Of a stretch of DNA of 64,000 nucleotides, positions 11,171 to 24,179 are shown piece by piece. Numbering within the stretch: the first letter of the stretch is position 1; every line of letters begins with the position of its first letter. The position numbers and the translations under genes are program-made. This stretch comes from Paragonimus westermani (Eukaryota > Platyhelminthes > Trematoda > Plagiorchiida > Troglotrematidae): assembly GCA_008508345.1 (NCBI GenBank), contig QNGE01002710.1:8126-72125 (forward strand), given 5' to 3'. Under the pieces are notes generated by a model. That model had not been told where the DNA came from. It saw only the letters and a list, made by a program, of their open reading frames with translations, and searched no databases.

Positions 11171-12639
11171 AGTGCCAGGACCAGAGCGAATCACTCATCG
11201 CAGCACAACTATGAAAACAGCAAACAAGGCGAATCAAGAAAACAGTCAACATGGGCCAGTTATAGGGTTTTTGTCATTACTTGCTTAGTCGCTGTTCCAG
11301 TTCGTCTGCTCCACTGATTATTTGCCAGTGGAGGTCGTGTCCACACAAACTTTTAAGAGCTGGAGTCAGGGTTGTGCAATCGGGCGTTGGTGGCTTTGGA
11401 AATGTTAAACTTTCGGAATCCAAACATTCTCGATCGATTCACTGGCACTCGCCAGTTAAACGGGTAACGACCCCGCTTGAAACCCTTTTAATCGCACCAC
11501 TGCTGAACCGCGCAGGATGTTATTTATACACACTGTCAGACAATCACCCTGTAGTACGACAACTGTGCGATGCTCGACAGGAGAAAACTAATGATTGCAC
11601 ACAACAACGGGCTACAGAAGATAGAAGCCCGTCTTTTACTGGTGCTCTGAAAGCGGGTATTGATTAGGAACTCACGCACAATTTAGTGGCAAGATCAGTA
11701 GTTTCAACGGACTTTCCGAGCTTTCTTTATATAGCTCCTGTCATGAGGTCTCCTCTGAAGAAGAGACCAACTAACGAAGGTTTCTTATTTACATGGGGGG
11801 GATTAAGTTCCAACTGTACCGCCTACATCGCCTTCTGAATGAAATAACTTGGGCAGCTATTCTCTATGAACACTGCTTGTGGACGGTCTAGCCCCGCTAT
11901 TAAGGGTCATGGGTGCAGATCGTTAATGCTGTACCCGTCAGGCACTGTATGAGGTTTTGGGTTTGATTTAGCTGATTGAAACTGCCGAATTGAATGTACT
12001 GATCGGTCCAGTTGTGTTTTCTGTACACACTTGGTTGGACTGAATCATATCCTCTTTTTTTCATGCCGGCACCCGAAAAACTTACTCCAGCATTGCTGTC
12101 TGGCTCCCGGGTGGAGTTAGAAGCCGCCATAACCCTATTCATGTTAGCGAGCTGACCGGTTTTCTGCTTCCATCGGTTAAGGTTTCCATGCTTATTTTGC
12201 TGCAATTAGCCTCATGACCAGACACAAGTCTTTTTCGACAATTTGTCGTTCTGGTTGCTTCCATGGTTATTGTCGAGCGAATTACTAACCTGATAGTACA
12301 CAGTGAGATACCACTCTAACAATTTCTGAAATAGGTGGGAATCTATTATTACTTTGAAAAGGTCCCGAGAAGAGCAGTATAAAATACATACTAGAGGTCC
12401 ATCCAGTGGTTGATAACCGTATAAGAGAAGAACTTTTGCTCAAGGAAGAGCCGGGGTCGAAACTTAAGAGGTCGCTCGTCGTGCCCCCCTCGGCTGTTGT
12501 TACCTACTGGGGTGAACAATTGCCAAACGAGTCCTGCGCCAGCGGAAGTGCGTGTAAGATTTGGGCCACCGCGAGATCTTCGAAAGCCAAGTAGATAAAG
12601 ACTGAGAACTTCAACATGTTACCCACAGGGGAATAGTCC
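11171..12639. other. No recognised feature
   Basis: Frames of 128 codons (11281-11667, +) and 101 codons (11900-12205, -) are open but have no motif, splice context or repeat relationship that I can support. The sequence looks like decayed intergenic DNA. Confidence 0.3.
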
Positions 12640-14830
12640 CTAGTATGTGACCACCTCGGTGGCTACTCGTTGGACGCTTTCAGCGGTGTAAACGACTTGA
12701 TGATCATACTCGAAGAGTGGTCTTATATGGACTCTGTGAAGCGTTTCAAAGGCATGGCTGTCCATGTGGAGGTTGGCACTTTATCGTTTTAAGAGCCCCA
12801 AATCCCTCCTTGTCGGCCACCTGGTGGTGTTAAGAGAAAGGCAAACCAGACGACATCCTAATCCCGAGGTCTTTCATATGGTCAACTTCGGTGTGCGCTG
12901 TGCATGATGACTAGGTTCCCGGAGCCTCCTCCGAGTATCACAATTGCGTAATTGCTGTCGTTAAAAGGGATACTCCACTCATCTGACCAGTGATTAAGAC
13001 GGCCAAGTTCAGCCTGTAATGCCTTGGGATATCAAGCATCTTAGATTTTCGGGTGACCAACATAGGGAAGACCGCTTCCATTATTAAGGATGAAGAGGTC
13101 ACCGATGTACATCAGATTTAACGGCGGATCAAATAAGGATACTTGGATTATTTCAGCTGAGATCGGGGAGGGGGGAAGACGTCCTGATCCAGCTTTTACT
13201 GTGAGTTTTGTTACCAAAAAAGGACGTAACCGAGCAGGAGACCTCTCCTTGGATCCCATAGGCTTCTAGTTCAGATCAAGGTCTTTACCAAAGTCGGGAA
13301 GGATAAAATCCGGGATGTGACCTTGCTTTGAACCCTGCCGAGCTATCCATGAAGTTTGCATTAGTTATACATGACCGACCGGTATTCCCTGAACACTTCG
13401 GCGACCACGTTAGTGGGTTGAGAAGGTCTCCCCATTGAAACACCGCAGAGGCAGCGTTGAGGGCCCAGTTCACCTTTGGCGGCTCATGTACTTGGAATGA
13501 ATATTCCTACTTTTGCAGGATATCAACAGTACTTTATTCTGTACCTGTTGAGTTTGTTGACGGATTTCGCGCCTGCACCAGTTTCGTGTGGGGCAAAAGG
13601 CCTCTATGTCCTCCGGCTTGCCAGTTTGCTTCTGTTTAAGGGATGGACAGGAACGTGTATCAAGAAGGCGAAACACCTGTAAGAGCGATGAGAGAGAGGG
13701 GATTTACATAGTCTGCGAGGGAAAATTGCTGCATTGGCTTCGCGAGCGGCAACTTTGAAAGAAGGACAGACTGTGTTCACTGAGTCAGATATGAGGCTTA
13801 GTACACTTGAAAACATCATTGGTGCGTTAAATTCTGTCTCCTGAAACTCTCTGAATAAAGTATTTTTTACAGAATTCGGGAGCCGGTAACAGATAAATTC
13901 GAAGACTAGTAGCATGTGGTCATTATGCCCCTGCGGTTTTTGAATTCCACCCAGTCTACCAGGTGAGCTTCATTCGTGATAACCAGACCACATAAAGACT
14001 CTGTCTCTCCCGGGCAGTAGCTTGCAGATAGCTCCACATGCTGTGTCCAGAATTTCTCATGAGTCAACATTGCCAAGTACTTCGAGGTTCCCCGGTGACA
14101 TCACTCATGAGGAACAATTATACCATTATCGTCATCATAGACGGCAATACACCGGTGGTTCTCACTGACGCTCAACTACCACACAACCGTGAAAGCAAAC
14201 AAACCCTATGCAGAAAAAAAGAACGGAGAGGGTGGACAGGGGCCTAACCAATAGAGATGACTGTCTATATTCGAATACTAAACATCGAGGTGTCTACACT
14301 TGCAAACAACCAAGCGGGCTATAAGTTGATGCAGCTACATGGTCGATTTTGGGTAAGGTGGGTTCACAAATAATGGAAAGTTGGGATAAGCAGTAGATAA
14401 AAGTGGAACGGTCTACAGTGGCAGTAATGTCTTCGTCGTCGAATGCGTTACACAGCGGCGAACAGCATTTTACACCAACGCGGAGCGTATCACGACCATC
14501 AGGCTGGAGTTTGGGCCTCAGTGCGCTGCATTCCCCGAAGGGCAAATTCCCCTACGACACTTGATACCGGGAGATTCTGACTCAAGAATACAACAAATCT
14601 CCCCGTGTACTCGCCGGGAGGGTCCGTTCGGCAAGTGAGTACTCAGGAAAATTCAATTCATCACCACCGGTATCTGCGGCAACGTTCTAGGCTTTGTATG
14701 AAGAGCGGAGCTGTGTAATAGCTCTGGTTTGTTGTACTGACCGATTAGTTTCAAGTTATGCCCCTGAGAAGGATGGTATCCGCAGGAGTTAGCAGAAATC
14801 TGAAGGAATGGTTTTAGTTCCTCCGAAGTT
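12640..14830 (-). mobile_element. CR1-like LINE family F1, copy 2 (heavily decayed)
   Basis: This copy is collinear with copy 1 but more decayed. The endonuclease spans about 14750-13990: a degenerate ELNFPEYSLAERT block corresponds to the ELSVPGYSVYRAD block, and a VGVKCCSPL block to the VGVxYRSP motif. The linker, with FPRRLCK and PEDIEAFC, falls at about 13915-13470. The palm is at 13259-13041, where the catalytic YADD has become YIGD. The thumb is recognisable down to about 12700. Stops and frameshifts are frequent. The 3' UTR found in other copies is missing, so the element is truncated at its 3' end near 12640. Confidence 0.75.
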
Positions 14831-15949
14831 TGTACGTCAGTACCAGGTCGGATATCAGTCTGCGGTATCTAGAAAGAAGAAAATCAGTTCGTGACGCTGC
14901 TCGGGATATGCCTCTTTATCCAATATACAGACCGCTGTCGTCGCATGCCCCTGATCATTTTCCAAGGTGCGCTTGTCTTTATGTAATTGAGGCAAACAAG
15001 CAAGGGGCCCTTGCTCGATGTAAGTTTTACGTGCTAATTTTGCTGAGGCCTGTCGCATTATTCATGAGATTGCGCTGACTTGTTTGTTCGGTGTTTAAAG
15101 GTTGCCCCACGTTTGATTATCTTCCGAGAGTAAGCTGCATTGGTCATCTTTATTCTTACATCAGCTACCGCTACCGTTTCCCTTACTGATGCCCAGTCTG
15201 AACTCTGTATAGTTCTAAACGCCGAAATTAGACAATGCCCCCTGATTTTTCTCCGGCAACCAGTAGCTCGTACCTTTTATTGATTCACGAACAGGCGTTT
15301 CTCTCCGGCCTAATTATTGACCGTTTGTTCAAATGTGCTCAATTTTGTTCTGTGCTCCTGCAATTCCGAGCGGCGCCTAATCTTCGGTTTTGTTGTGCGA
15401 GCACATTCTTTGCTCGATTTCTGAAGATTTTCACGTTCGAAATAAGAGGTTTCATTCCCTGTATAATATCTTGCCTGGCACCGTATTAAATCCGGTTGAT
15501 ACGAGCGCGTTCTTCCCGGCTGTCACGAAGATACATCATTTTCTCCAAGGTTGATATTGAGGAACACACTTACCGGATCTTTGGATCGCGCGTATCGAGG
15601 TGTAAACTTGAATCGTTAGCGAACGATTCAGTATTACTACCAGGCCACCTTCTAACAACCCAAAGAGGAATAACGGCCAATTAGTTTAGAATTGGATTTT
15701 GGTCGAAGGTTTTACGGCGCTGATTTTTGAGCAGCGAAACGCGTGAAACAATACGCGATGCAAATCAACCACAACAGCTAGTGTCAAAAGCAAAAATGTA
15801 CCACAAACCACGAATCGACTCGGGCGTCTCTTTAATAATCCTCACGGAACAGAAAACGGTCACCTTCGTTGAAACACGAAAAACAAAAGCAAATAAACCA
15901 CAGGGTGTCCTCTAAGTGAGTAAACCAATCTACATAGGTGGGCAACTAC
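14831..15949. other. No recognised feature
   Basis: Several short open frames on both strands lack family signatures. No tRNA-like B box, inverted repeat or simple repeat stands out. Confidence 0.3.
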
Positions 15950-17000
15950 GGCTAAGTTACATAAGTGAGAGTGTTATATAAGAAAGTTCCGGTGGAAAAT
16001 TTGGGCATCCAAAACACCTGGGAAAATTTTTCGACGGATCCGGCAACCGCACAATACACTTACGGCAATGAAGATGGCTGCGCAAGTTTTTGGAAACGTG
16101 ATCGGTCCAGTCTTCTAAACCAGTGCTCCGGAAGGGCAACTGCATTATTAGTTTTTTTTGACGTTTGCTTCAGTATTAGGATATCCTCAGAGGCTATTTG
16201 ACAACAGTAGTTTTCTCTTTCCGTTACGTGGAGCATCATTCCACTGACAGAATAAGGGATATTATGCTCATATCTGATATGCACATTTTTCCACCTGCTG
16301 GTACGAAACTCAGTGAAGTTTGTTCCCAACCATTTGTAGTGTGCTCCACTACCGCCAAGTAGGGTGCTTACGTCAGGGCAGTTATGCGAGGCACAGGTTG
16401 AGCCACTACTTCATTTTTCAGCTCGTTGATGAAGATGACGAGAAGTAGTGGCCTCAGGATGGAGCTGTGTGAAACTCCTCCGGGGCTGAATCTGGCAGGA
16501 TGTAGGAAGGTACCCAACTGTAGGAACGACTTGATAAATACGATTTGGGCTAGCGGATATGGCTAGCTTTGACACCACAGCGGTGGAACTTGTTGAATAA
16601 AACAGAATGTTCCACGCGATTAATAGCCCTCGCTGAGTCAATGTGGGCAGTATCAACCCGTATCTTCTGTCAGCCGCAGAGGTCGACTAGCCTGCAGTGA
16701 GCATAAGATTTGTAGCGCATGAGCGGTCAGAGAGTAAACGGTGTCGCTCGCTGAAGAAGAAGGTTTGCAATAAAGAAGGTCCAAAAAGTGACTCATGGAT
16801 CGACGTCTCAGAATTCTTGGATGCAGAATAGCAGAGCACATGAGAGAAGTGGTTGCTGCCTATCGTGCGTAAGGGATGGTCACACCGCAACGCCAAAAGT
16901 TACTCATGGCAGAGAATGTCACACCCGAAGGATGAGTTCGAGGAATTTTAACGCTCCACAAATCGGTCAATTCTGTTCAAAAGAAAACTTGTCGAAGGTC
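15950..17000 (-). pseudogene. Degenerate reverse transcriptase of a third CR1/Jockey-like LINE
   Basis: Read on the minus strand, successive frames give the canonical order of a non-LTR polymerase. A block with FLSDRSCATNL-like sequence (16896-16687) matches the QHGF...RSC motif. A VDTAHIDSARAINRVEHSVL block (about 16640) matches the DFxKAFDxVPH motif. GGVSHSSILRPLLLVIFINE (about 16480) matches GVPQGSVLGPLLFLIYIND. A later VSKNLRSHLHCRKC stretch (about 16070) matches the post-YADD region. The frame changes at least three times. The sequence differs from F1 and F2, so it is another family. The endonuclease could not be traced further right. Confidence 0.62.
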
Positions 17001-19722
17001 TTCATGAGTTTACGTCCCGAGGTTTAAATGACGTGATTTGCACCCCCACCGGACTGCGTTTTCGCTGATGCGGTTTGTTTCAGCAGTGACTTATGAGTGT
17101 GGATTAAAAATAAATGGCGCTCAACGGCAATCACACGTGCCTGTTGTTTCTTTTTCCGGATAACTGTGATAACCCTGGAAAGAAAATGCAGAATGATACA
17201 CGAGAGAGATACAGAACAGAAACTAGGTTATTCTGGCACGTCTGTTGCTACCGTCTACAAGAATAATACCCATTCTAGCTCTTTCTGTCAAACCATGTGC
17301 AGCAATAGGGGATGAACATTCCGCGCCCACCGAGCCATGGAGGCACAGAGCGGAAATTACAAACTGGCAGCCCACGCAAAACAAAAGTGGACGGAAAACC
17401 AAAAGGACCAAAAGTGTGCAGTGGAATGTGATCATCACAAACCTTACTTATTGTGGTAGACATGTTGAGCCCACACTTAGAGGAACCTTTGTTCATGGCC
17501 ACCTCATTCCTCGTGGACAATTTATTTCATGAGCTGACCACTCGCTCGGTGGTGAGCCAAGGCAAACAGCCAGCACTGGCCTGGTTTTCTCGATGACGGT
17601 TTTATTACCCCTTAAGTCGCTGCATGACCAAATAAGCTGGAGTGCCGGTGTACGATCCACTGAGATCTCTTTCCTTTCTTCGTCCAAGGCAAATAAGTTT
17701 GCTGATGAGTAGAAGGGATTTCGTCTTTCATGTAGATTAAACACCACCCATAATCGATCGCAACTGAAGGACTCCCATGGAACTTGCAGACAGCCCCTCA
17801 TGATATCAAGCAACAAACTCGTGTGTCACCTCAATTAGAGACAGTCAGTAGCGCATATCCTCGTCAAGGCCAGCAGTAGAACTCCCGCCACGCCTACATG
17901 AGGTAACCATGTTGATCACTACCCTATTCACCCCACATTAGGCATTAACAGCTTAGCATACATGAGGCAATCAGGCATCCCGATCAGTGCTTGCAGGCAA
18001 ATGCGTTTGAGCTTTCACGCATGATCATTTGTGCTTAATATGGGGCGAATTGCAGGATGGCCCTATGATTTATGTCTGATATGACTGACACAATGCTGTT
18101 TGGTTAGATTGTGGTTCGTCCAGCTTTCTCGGAGCCCCTCGTTCTCCTCTGTCGTGACCGCACCACCAGGGTTGAAAAAGATTTACCTGGCCCTTAATAA
18201 TTCATAAACGATTGGTAACCTTGACAGAAACTTCTGCTACGTAGTTGTCTGTCGGTACGGTCTTCGTATCATAACGGAAATGCGGCCCAAGTTTCTGGGG
18301 AGGGACTGGCAAGAACCAACTTATAGAAGTTGTCTTCAGTATCACGTGCGAGGTTCGGCACACGCATGAGGCGTGCGTTCTCTGCACTGTGAATGTTTTC
18401 GCATCGCATATTTCTGTGTTTCACAAAACCCTCAAACTCTTCTGGTGAGTTAATGATTTTCAAGCCATATGCTCGTTCCGGGGCGTTCCTTGACACAAGA
18501 AAAGCCGACTCGCGGTTTGTGGACCAATGTGAGTAATAGCGTACGCTTGGTTATCCCTGTCATCTGCAGTTAACTGCTCAACATTCGCCTGTTATGATGT
18601 GCGGAACAGATAAGGCTGGCGGTGAGTAATCGGTGACCGTTAGGCTGTTCGGCGTTCATCTAATTGGCTCTTAATAATCCCGGAGCAACAGCAGTCATAG
18701 ATTTCTGCGGTGGTGTTCTAATAACCGGCTTAGTGAAAGACCTAGAAGACGCTCCGTAAAAGGCTCGCGTATACAGAACAGTTTCTTGCGCAGCCTGATG
18801 AGACTCAACGAGTTTCCCATGAGAAGTTTCTTGCCGCTGGGCCACGACTGGCGAGTGTGTGTGCCAGGTGGGTTGATTAGAATCTCACGGACTACTGTCA
18901 CATAACATAGAAGACAACGGTACTCATGGGTGACCGTGTTTGGCATTTCACTTCTCGCGGCGCATGGCAGTCTTCATTTCCTGGCGGGTCTGCGTAGTCG
19001 CCCATGTGGTCCGAGATCCTCGTGCTAATACAGCAGGCAATCTCGTACTTTCTTATCCAAATGGGACTAAAATAGACTGCAGAAACTTGAGGGGGTTAAT
19101 TCGGTACAGGCGAGTTGAGTTTATCGCGATTAGGCCGATTTCGTCCTTCAGATCTGAGATATAACCTAGATACTTCGTGGAGAACCACTGAAGCTTGGGC
19201 GGATCTGTTGAATTTCGTCCAGCACATCCATCGTTCTCTGTTTAGTGCATTGACGAGTGTAGAATTCTTAAGGCAAAATTTGTTCGATGTCTAGGATGCC
19301 CGTCCTAGGTTTGTTTTCAGGGTTCCTTCCGCTGCTCGCAATTAGTAGTTGTGAAAGACTTGTGTCATGATTGTATACGAGAGCATGATTCCGCCTCTCT
19401 TGTGCTCAGTGTGCAGATCTTCAGGTGGTTGGTACATTATCTCGTAATGATGGCTCTAAAGTCCTTCGAACTGATGAAACCGCTGGTAGAATCTGTGACG
19501 GGATAACATGTCGGTCTCAAGACCAACATCGAACATGTGTGAACCTAATGAATCGTAATCTCAGCAGTTCACCTTCTTAGAGATATAATGTTCCCAATCA
19601 GTCTGACCAGAAACACGATGCATCAAGTGGTGAAGTGGTTGTATGCTTTGAGCGCTTGACGATTGCTGTGCTTTGTAGAATGTCACAGTTCCCGTCTTCA
19701 CTTATCCGCATCTCGTCGGCCA
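17001..19722. other. No recognised gene; possibly the upstream part of the decayed LINE
   Basis: Minus-strand frames at 17816-17493 (107 codons), 18496-18269 and 18946-18695 look somewhat protein-like, and could be eroded upstream parts of the LINE ending at 15950. No diagnostic endonuclease or ORF1 motif was identified. Confidence 0.3.
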
Positions 19723-20798
19723 TTCTAATTATATTGCAAATCTTCTTGGTAGTGACGACGCAACTTTCTCACAAAGACTGGCACGGCACTTTACTTCACG
19801 TACGCGACAAAGTTTCACCCTCACGAACGTTGTTCTTGATTTATTGCTGAATCTTGGTATCGTTTACTTGTGGAAACTGTCTTTCGCGTGGTTTTTCTTC
19901 CTCACTTCTCATCACTGTGCCCTTGTCTGTGTGCGCCCTGGTTTCATTTTTGCGCTCGATCGCCCCAATATTACGCGGCCGTTGCATTCAATCATATTCA
20001 ACAGAGCCGTTAAGCTTGTAATTTGTGTGCTCTGTGGATGCGATATCGAGGTTTGTTGTTATTTTCTTTCACAGTGTTTGTACTAATTTTATTGTATATT
20101 AGCATCCAATTAATAACGAAATCGCCAATACGGCCGTCTTCTCTTCTAGATCCGAATCGATTGCTCGACGGGTTCAAAATTTACAGGCGCTCGTTGCTCA
20201 GAGACGCGATTATTCTGGATCCGGCCTGCCAGCAGACGCTGCCAGTAGACTGAGAATTGCAAATCTTCTTGGTAGTGACGACGCAACTTTCTCACAAAGA
20301 CTGGCACGGCACTTTACTTCACGTACGCGACAAAGTTTCACCCTCACGAACGTTGTTCTTGATTTATTGCTGAATCTTGGTATCGTTTACTTGTGGAAAC
20401 TGTCTTTCGCGTGGTTTTTCTTCCTCACTTCTCATCACTGTGCCCTTGTCTGTGTGCGCCCTGGTTTCATTTTTGCGCTCGATCGCCCCAATATTACGCG
20501 GCCGTTGCATTCAATCATATTCAACAGAGCCGTTAAGCTTGTAATTTGTGTGCTCTGTGGATGCGATATCGAGGTTTGTTGTTATTTTCTTTCACAGTGT
20601 TTGTACTAATTTTATTGTATATTAGCATCCAATTAATAACGAAATCGCCAATACGGCCGTCTTCTCTTCTAGATCCGAATCGATTGCTCGACGGGTTCAA
20701 AATTTACAGGCGCTCGTTGCTCAGAGACGCGATTATTCTGGATCCGGCCTGCCAGCAGACGCTGCCAGTAGACTGAGAGCTGCTTGAACATCCACTAG
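19723..20798 (+). repeat. Dimeric 523-bp repeat block, copy 1
   Basis: Two head-to-tail units of exactly 523 bp (19733-20255 and 20256-20778) begin ATTGCAAATCTTCTTGG and end GCCAGTAGACTGAGA. They are bordered by TTCTAATTAT on the left and GCTGCTTGAACATCCACTAG on the right. The same arrangement with the same borders recurs at 28957-30032. The units appear identical, so the duplication and spread are recent. No terminal inverted repeats, TG...CA ends or poly-A tail are seen. A reading frame runs across the unit junction (described separately). Function and class are unknown; candidates are a Penelope-type terminal repeat, a tandem LTR, or a nonautonomous element. Confidence 0.93.
20089..20370 (+). 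CDS. Exon-like open frame spanning the junction of the two 523-bp units
   Basis: A strong 3' splice-site-like sequence (branch-like TACTAAT, then a T-rich run to TATTAG) precedes this frame. The frame then reads through SRSESIARRVQNLQALVAQ, crosses the unit junction at 20255/20256 without a stop, and continues as RIANLLGSDDATFSQRLARH before turning strongly hydrophobic. The junction-crossing portion is polar, alanine/arginine/serine-rich and looks coding, whereas the rest of the unit does not. I recognise no domain. The frame exists only because the units are tandem. The same exon-like frame occurs at the second dimer (about 29323-29604). Confidence 0.35.
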
Positions 20799-23499
20799 TC
20801 CTCTGTGATTGCCAGTGTTCGATAAATACGTTTTCGTGGTGATCAGGTCTATTTGCCAACCGTTCAGATGGCACAGCTTGTTAAGTGTGCACGGCTTGGC
20901 CTACCTCTGGGCTTTCCATTCTGTTTCGGTGGGAACTCAGATTTAAATCCTCGATGTGTTGTTTGCCTCGCGTGATGCCTTTTCTGGCCAGTCGTAACTC
21001 TAATCATTGTCAGGTAAACGTTAGACATGGCACACAGTGACTAATCTGAGGAGGTTACACATCCCTTCCAAAAACACTCAACTATGTGTCTCGTTTGTAT
21101 TACCGTGATTTCTCTTATGTGGTAGTTGCTAGATAATTATTTCGATCAGCAATCTACTACTTGACGAACATTTTTAACATAATAAAAAAGTGTTTTCTCA
21201 AATTTGGTTGTTGTTTCAGCGGGTTCGTATCTCATTTTGATAGTCTAGTGTTCAGTACCTTATACTTCCTTGGGGGCGTGCTGAAGTCTTGCAATTTACT
21301 TCGGTCTTTTCTGTAGACAACGTCTGACACATGGTGCGTCATTTTGAGCACCCTATAATCTTAAATGCAAGAATTTGTTGGCGGTTCGTTGTTCATGCAG
21401 TATGAGTGATATTTGGGACCACCGCCGAAGATGTGCCACTACGACGGCCTTTTCATCTGTCCCTGCAGATGTAGTTGAGGGTGAGCAGCTCTGCTTGTTT
21501 ACAAGTACAATCACTGTTTTTATTAGGGCTTGGTTGGTCACAGGTTCTTTGTCCTTTGGACAGTCGATCAGTGGCGGTCTTTATGAGTGCCTGGTTTGTT
21601 TACAAGCTGTTATTAGTATGCGTGCCTTTGTTCTGCTTTCACTGAACTAGTTGACGCTTGATTACATCCTTTGAGATCAACCTCCGCCTGTGAAGAGTTT
21701 CGGCAAGTTTCCCTGAAAACTGGTGATTCACTCTCCTGATAACATATCGCTATGTATGTTGTGCAAAGATATCATCCGGGGATACCCAAGGATCAAAATC
21801 CACACTTTGGAACCCCTGAGTTTTCTCTCAGAAACTGGCCGACAATGAAGTTTACGTCCACTAGGGTCTCGAGGTTACTTAACGCAATATTCTCAAGTGC
21901 AATTTAGTGGATGCGGTCAAACTACAGCCGCATGCCGGCGGTTTATTCCCCTTCAGAAGATCAGGTATGTAGCTTTTATCTGTCCTCGGTCAAAGTCTAA
22001 GCTTTTTCAAGCAAACAGCCGTTTGTTATGGGCATTCACGTCGTTCTACGCAAACAAGGGAAAGTAAGCGTGTTTCTCTGCGATGGAACCATTATCAAAT
22101 AGCATTTTGGTTGATGGTCGCAAGCATATTGATGTTCATCTGCCTTGCTTTAGCTGTGATACTCCTGCTTGCACTTGAGCAAGGCAAACATTTCCACATA
22201 GTGGTTATAATTACCACGGAATATGTTTGCACACAGGGACTCGGATCTGTGGAAGGCTCGAACGTTGATCTCTCGCAGCTGACCCTCGCTGTGGCAGAAA
22301 CTTCCACGACAAGATATTCGCTAATTATCACGATGGTCAGTTCCCTACTGTAGATATTAGTTGTGGTGTTGTTCACGATTTTCCACTAGATTTTATGTAC
22401 ACGTTATGCCTTGGCGTTGTTAAGAACTCGCAAGAAGTTGGCGGACTGGCTCAAACAGAATTGGGAATCCGAATATCAGGGCCACTATTTACCGTTTGAA
22501 GCCTGTTGGGCCATGTAGTCCTGTCAATTTCATATGTCGCTGCCTCTATACTTTGGAATCAAAGCACGGGAAACCCACCGAGTGTGGACAATTATTGTTG
22601 TACACAGGACCTGTGTTTCTGAAAGGCGTGTTTTCAACCTGTCAATATGAACACCTCGTGAAATCTTCTCGCTGTACATACTTCTTTCACATTATGCTTA
22701 AGGATATCCCTAGATAAAAGGCTTCAAAAAAAGAACTGAAAGAAATGTGGTGGAAACTTTTGAATACGTTTTGGCCTCGTCATCAGAATCAGTCACCTGA
22801 GGGTGAGTTGTCACTTGTTTGAGATAGGGAACTGGACGATTTCCTGCAGAGATAGACATAACAGGCACACCCAACTATAAAGTTGTCCTCGGGGCTATTC
22901 AGCCTACTACTAACCAGGAAAACTCTGGACATCACATGTGTCGAATTCAGCCCAATGGGCCATTGTAAGTACGAGACGGCAGCCTTCAGTCATCCATTCA
23001 CTACAGCCCACAGAGACTAAGTTTTCCCCGCCCACCGGCTTAAAACCTTTGGTGAACACTTGACTCATTCCGACAACCGGTACGGAGCGCGGGCTGAGGC
23101 TGTACGTCTTGTTTAAGTCCCCGGACAAATGTTCTAGTTTGGCCAGGCCCTTGTGATGTGTAAACGAACAGCTTGATAAGGCTATTGTGGAATCAACTGT
23201 TCGGTGGATTGTGCATTAACCTTATTTTGAGGTCGAATGTACGAACCAATAAAAGGGAACACGTGTGGAAAAGTTTGCCCACAAACTGAGAACTGTGGAC
23301 GAAGTATCCATCCAAAGTAGTTAAACCGTGCATACCGAACGATCGTACTAAGAGTTTAATGTGAAGCACACGGCTGAAATAATGCCTCGGAATAATCAGT
23401 TGCATTCCGTATTGCCAGTGAAAACAAACAATCACCTTATGGGACAACAAAAACTAGATGTAAGGCGAAATGTTACAGAACGTCATGTACGCATACTTG
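20799..23499. other. Region between dimer copy 1 and the BEL/Pao element; no recognised gene
   Basis: This may include the leader and gag N-terminus of the BEL/Pao element, but nothing diagnostic is seen. A short frame at 22111-22353 (+) begins with a hydrophobic segment (MFICLALAVILLLAL) resembling a membrane anchor; it has no recognisable partner exon. Confidence 0.3.
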
Positions 23500-23690
23500 T
23501 ATTTACAGAAGGTAGATTGAACGATTCAGCGACTGATACACGAGTTCGAGGCAGGGGCCCAGGGTTTCCGAATACAGTCGGTATTTCATGTTCAGTATCA
23601 TCGGGCTCCTGTTGATCTGTAAGACAGTAATTGGAAACAGATTGTGGCACCGTTGAAAACAGGGTGTAGCGAACAAAAACAGGGTATCAG
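23500..23690 (-). mobile_element. Isolated F1 3' UTR tail (5'-truncated copy)
   Basis: This aligns with the F1 tail at 7640-7840. Shared blocks are GATTCAGCGA, ACGAGTTCGAGGC, GGGGCCCA, CTGTTGATCTG and the TTGGAAAC...GTGGCACCGTT segment. No F1 coding sequence lies upstream. It sits just before the region where BEL/Pao homology starts and may be a nested insertion. Confidence 0.7.
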
Positions 23691-24150
23691 GATTCAAAAT
23701 TACAAAACTTGAAAATGTGTTTCGAGGTGGTGTGTTAATGGGTGGCCAACTCCTTTGTCTCTTTTGTTTTCTGTCAGCCCGACCGTCCCGCCGATCGTCT
23801 GAGGTGTTCAGCCACCTTCGAACAAAGGTGCCCACGGTGCCGATCAAGGCGTTTAATAAGGCACTTTTGAACACGGATAATATATATGAACTCTTTAACC
23901 ATGTCCTAGCTATAAATCTATGTCCAACTGAGCGGCATTCGGTGATGGATAACAGGCTCTTGGAAAAAGTGCGTCCACTTTCTGGATAGTTGAAGTATAG
24001 GGGGCATAACTGGAATTTCGTAAAGGTTGAAGTAAAGGTTTGTGTTTGGTGAGACTGGGGGCCACCTGGTAGGACAGATGCAAGAGTCCCGCTTCTAGCT
24101 CGTCGCACAGACCTTATAACTATAGATTCCAAAAGAGCTTTATGAAGCAA
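23691..24150 (-). CDS. Unidentified open frame (weak)
   Basis: A 215-codon frame runs from 24150 to 23503 on the minus strand, its last 60 codons lying inside the F1 tail. The upstream part contains a basic run, RRDGRADRKQKRQR, and no known domain. Its overlap with repeat sequence and the lack of splice or homology support make it more likely a chance frame than a gene. Confidence 0.12.
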
Positions 24151-24179
24151 TATGTACGCAATTTAATAGTCACTGTAGG

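Noticed and set aside
20080..20120. TGTATATTAG in the 523-bp unit resembles the end of a fluke spliced-leader RNA
   Set aside because: The rest of the leader (including an AACCxTxACGG-like 5' end), a following donor site and an Sm site are not present in order; it reads better as a T-rich 3' splice site.
22111..22353. Possible membrane protein with an N-terminal hydrophobic segment
   Set aside because: Only 80 codons, no partner exon or homologue recognised, and located in repeat-rich sequence between the dimer and the BEL/Pao element.
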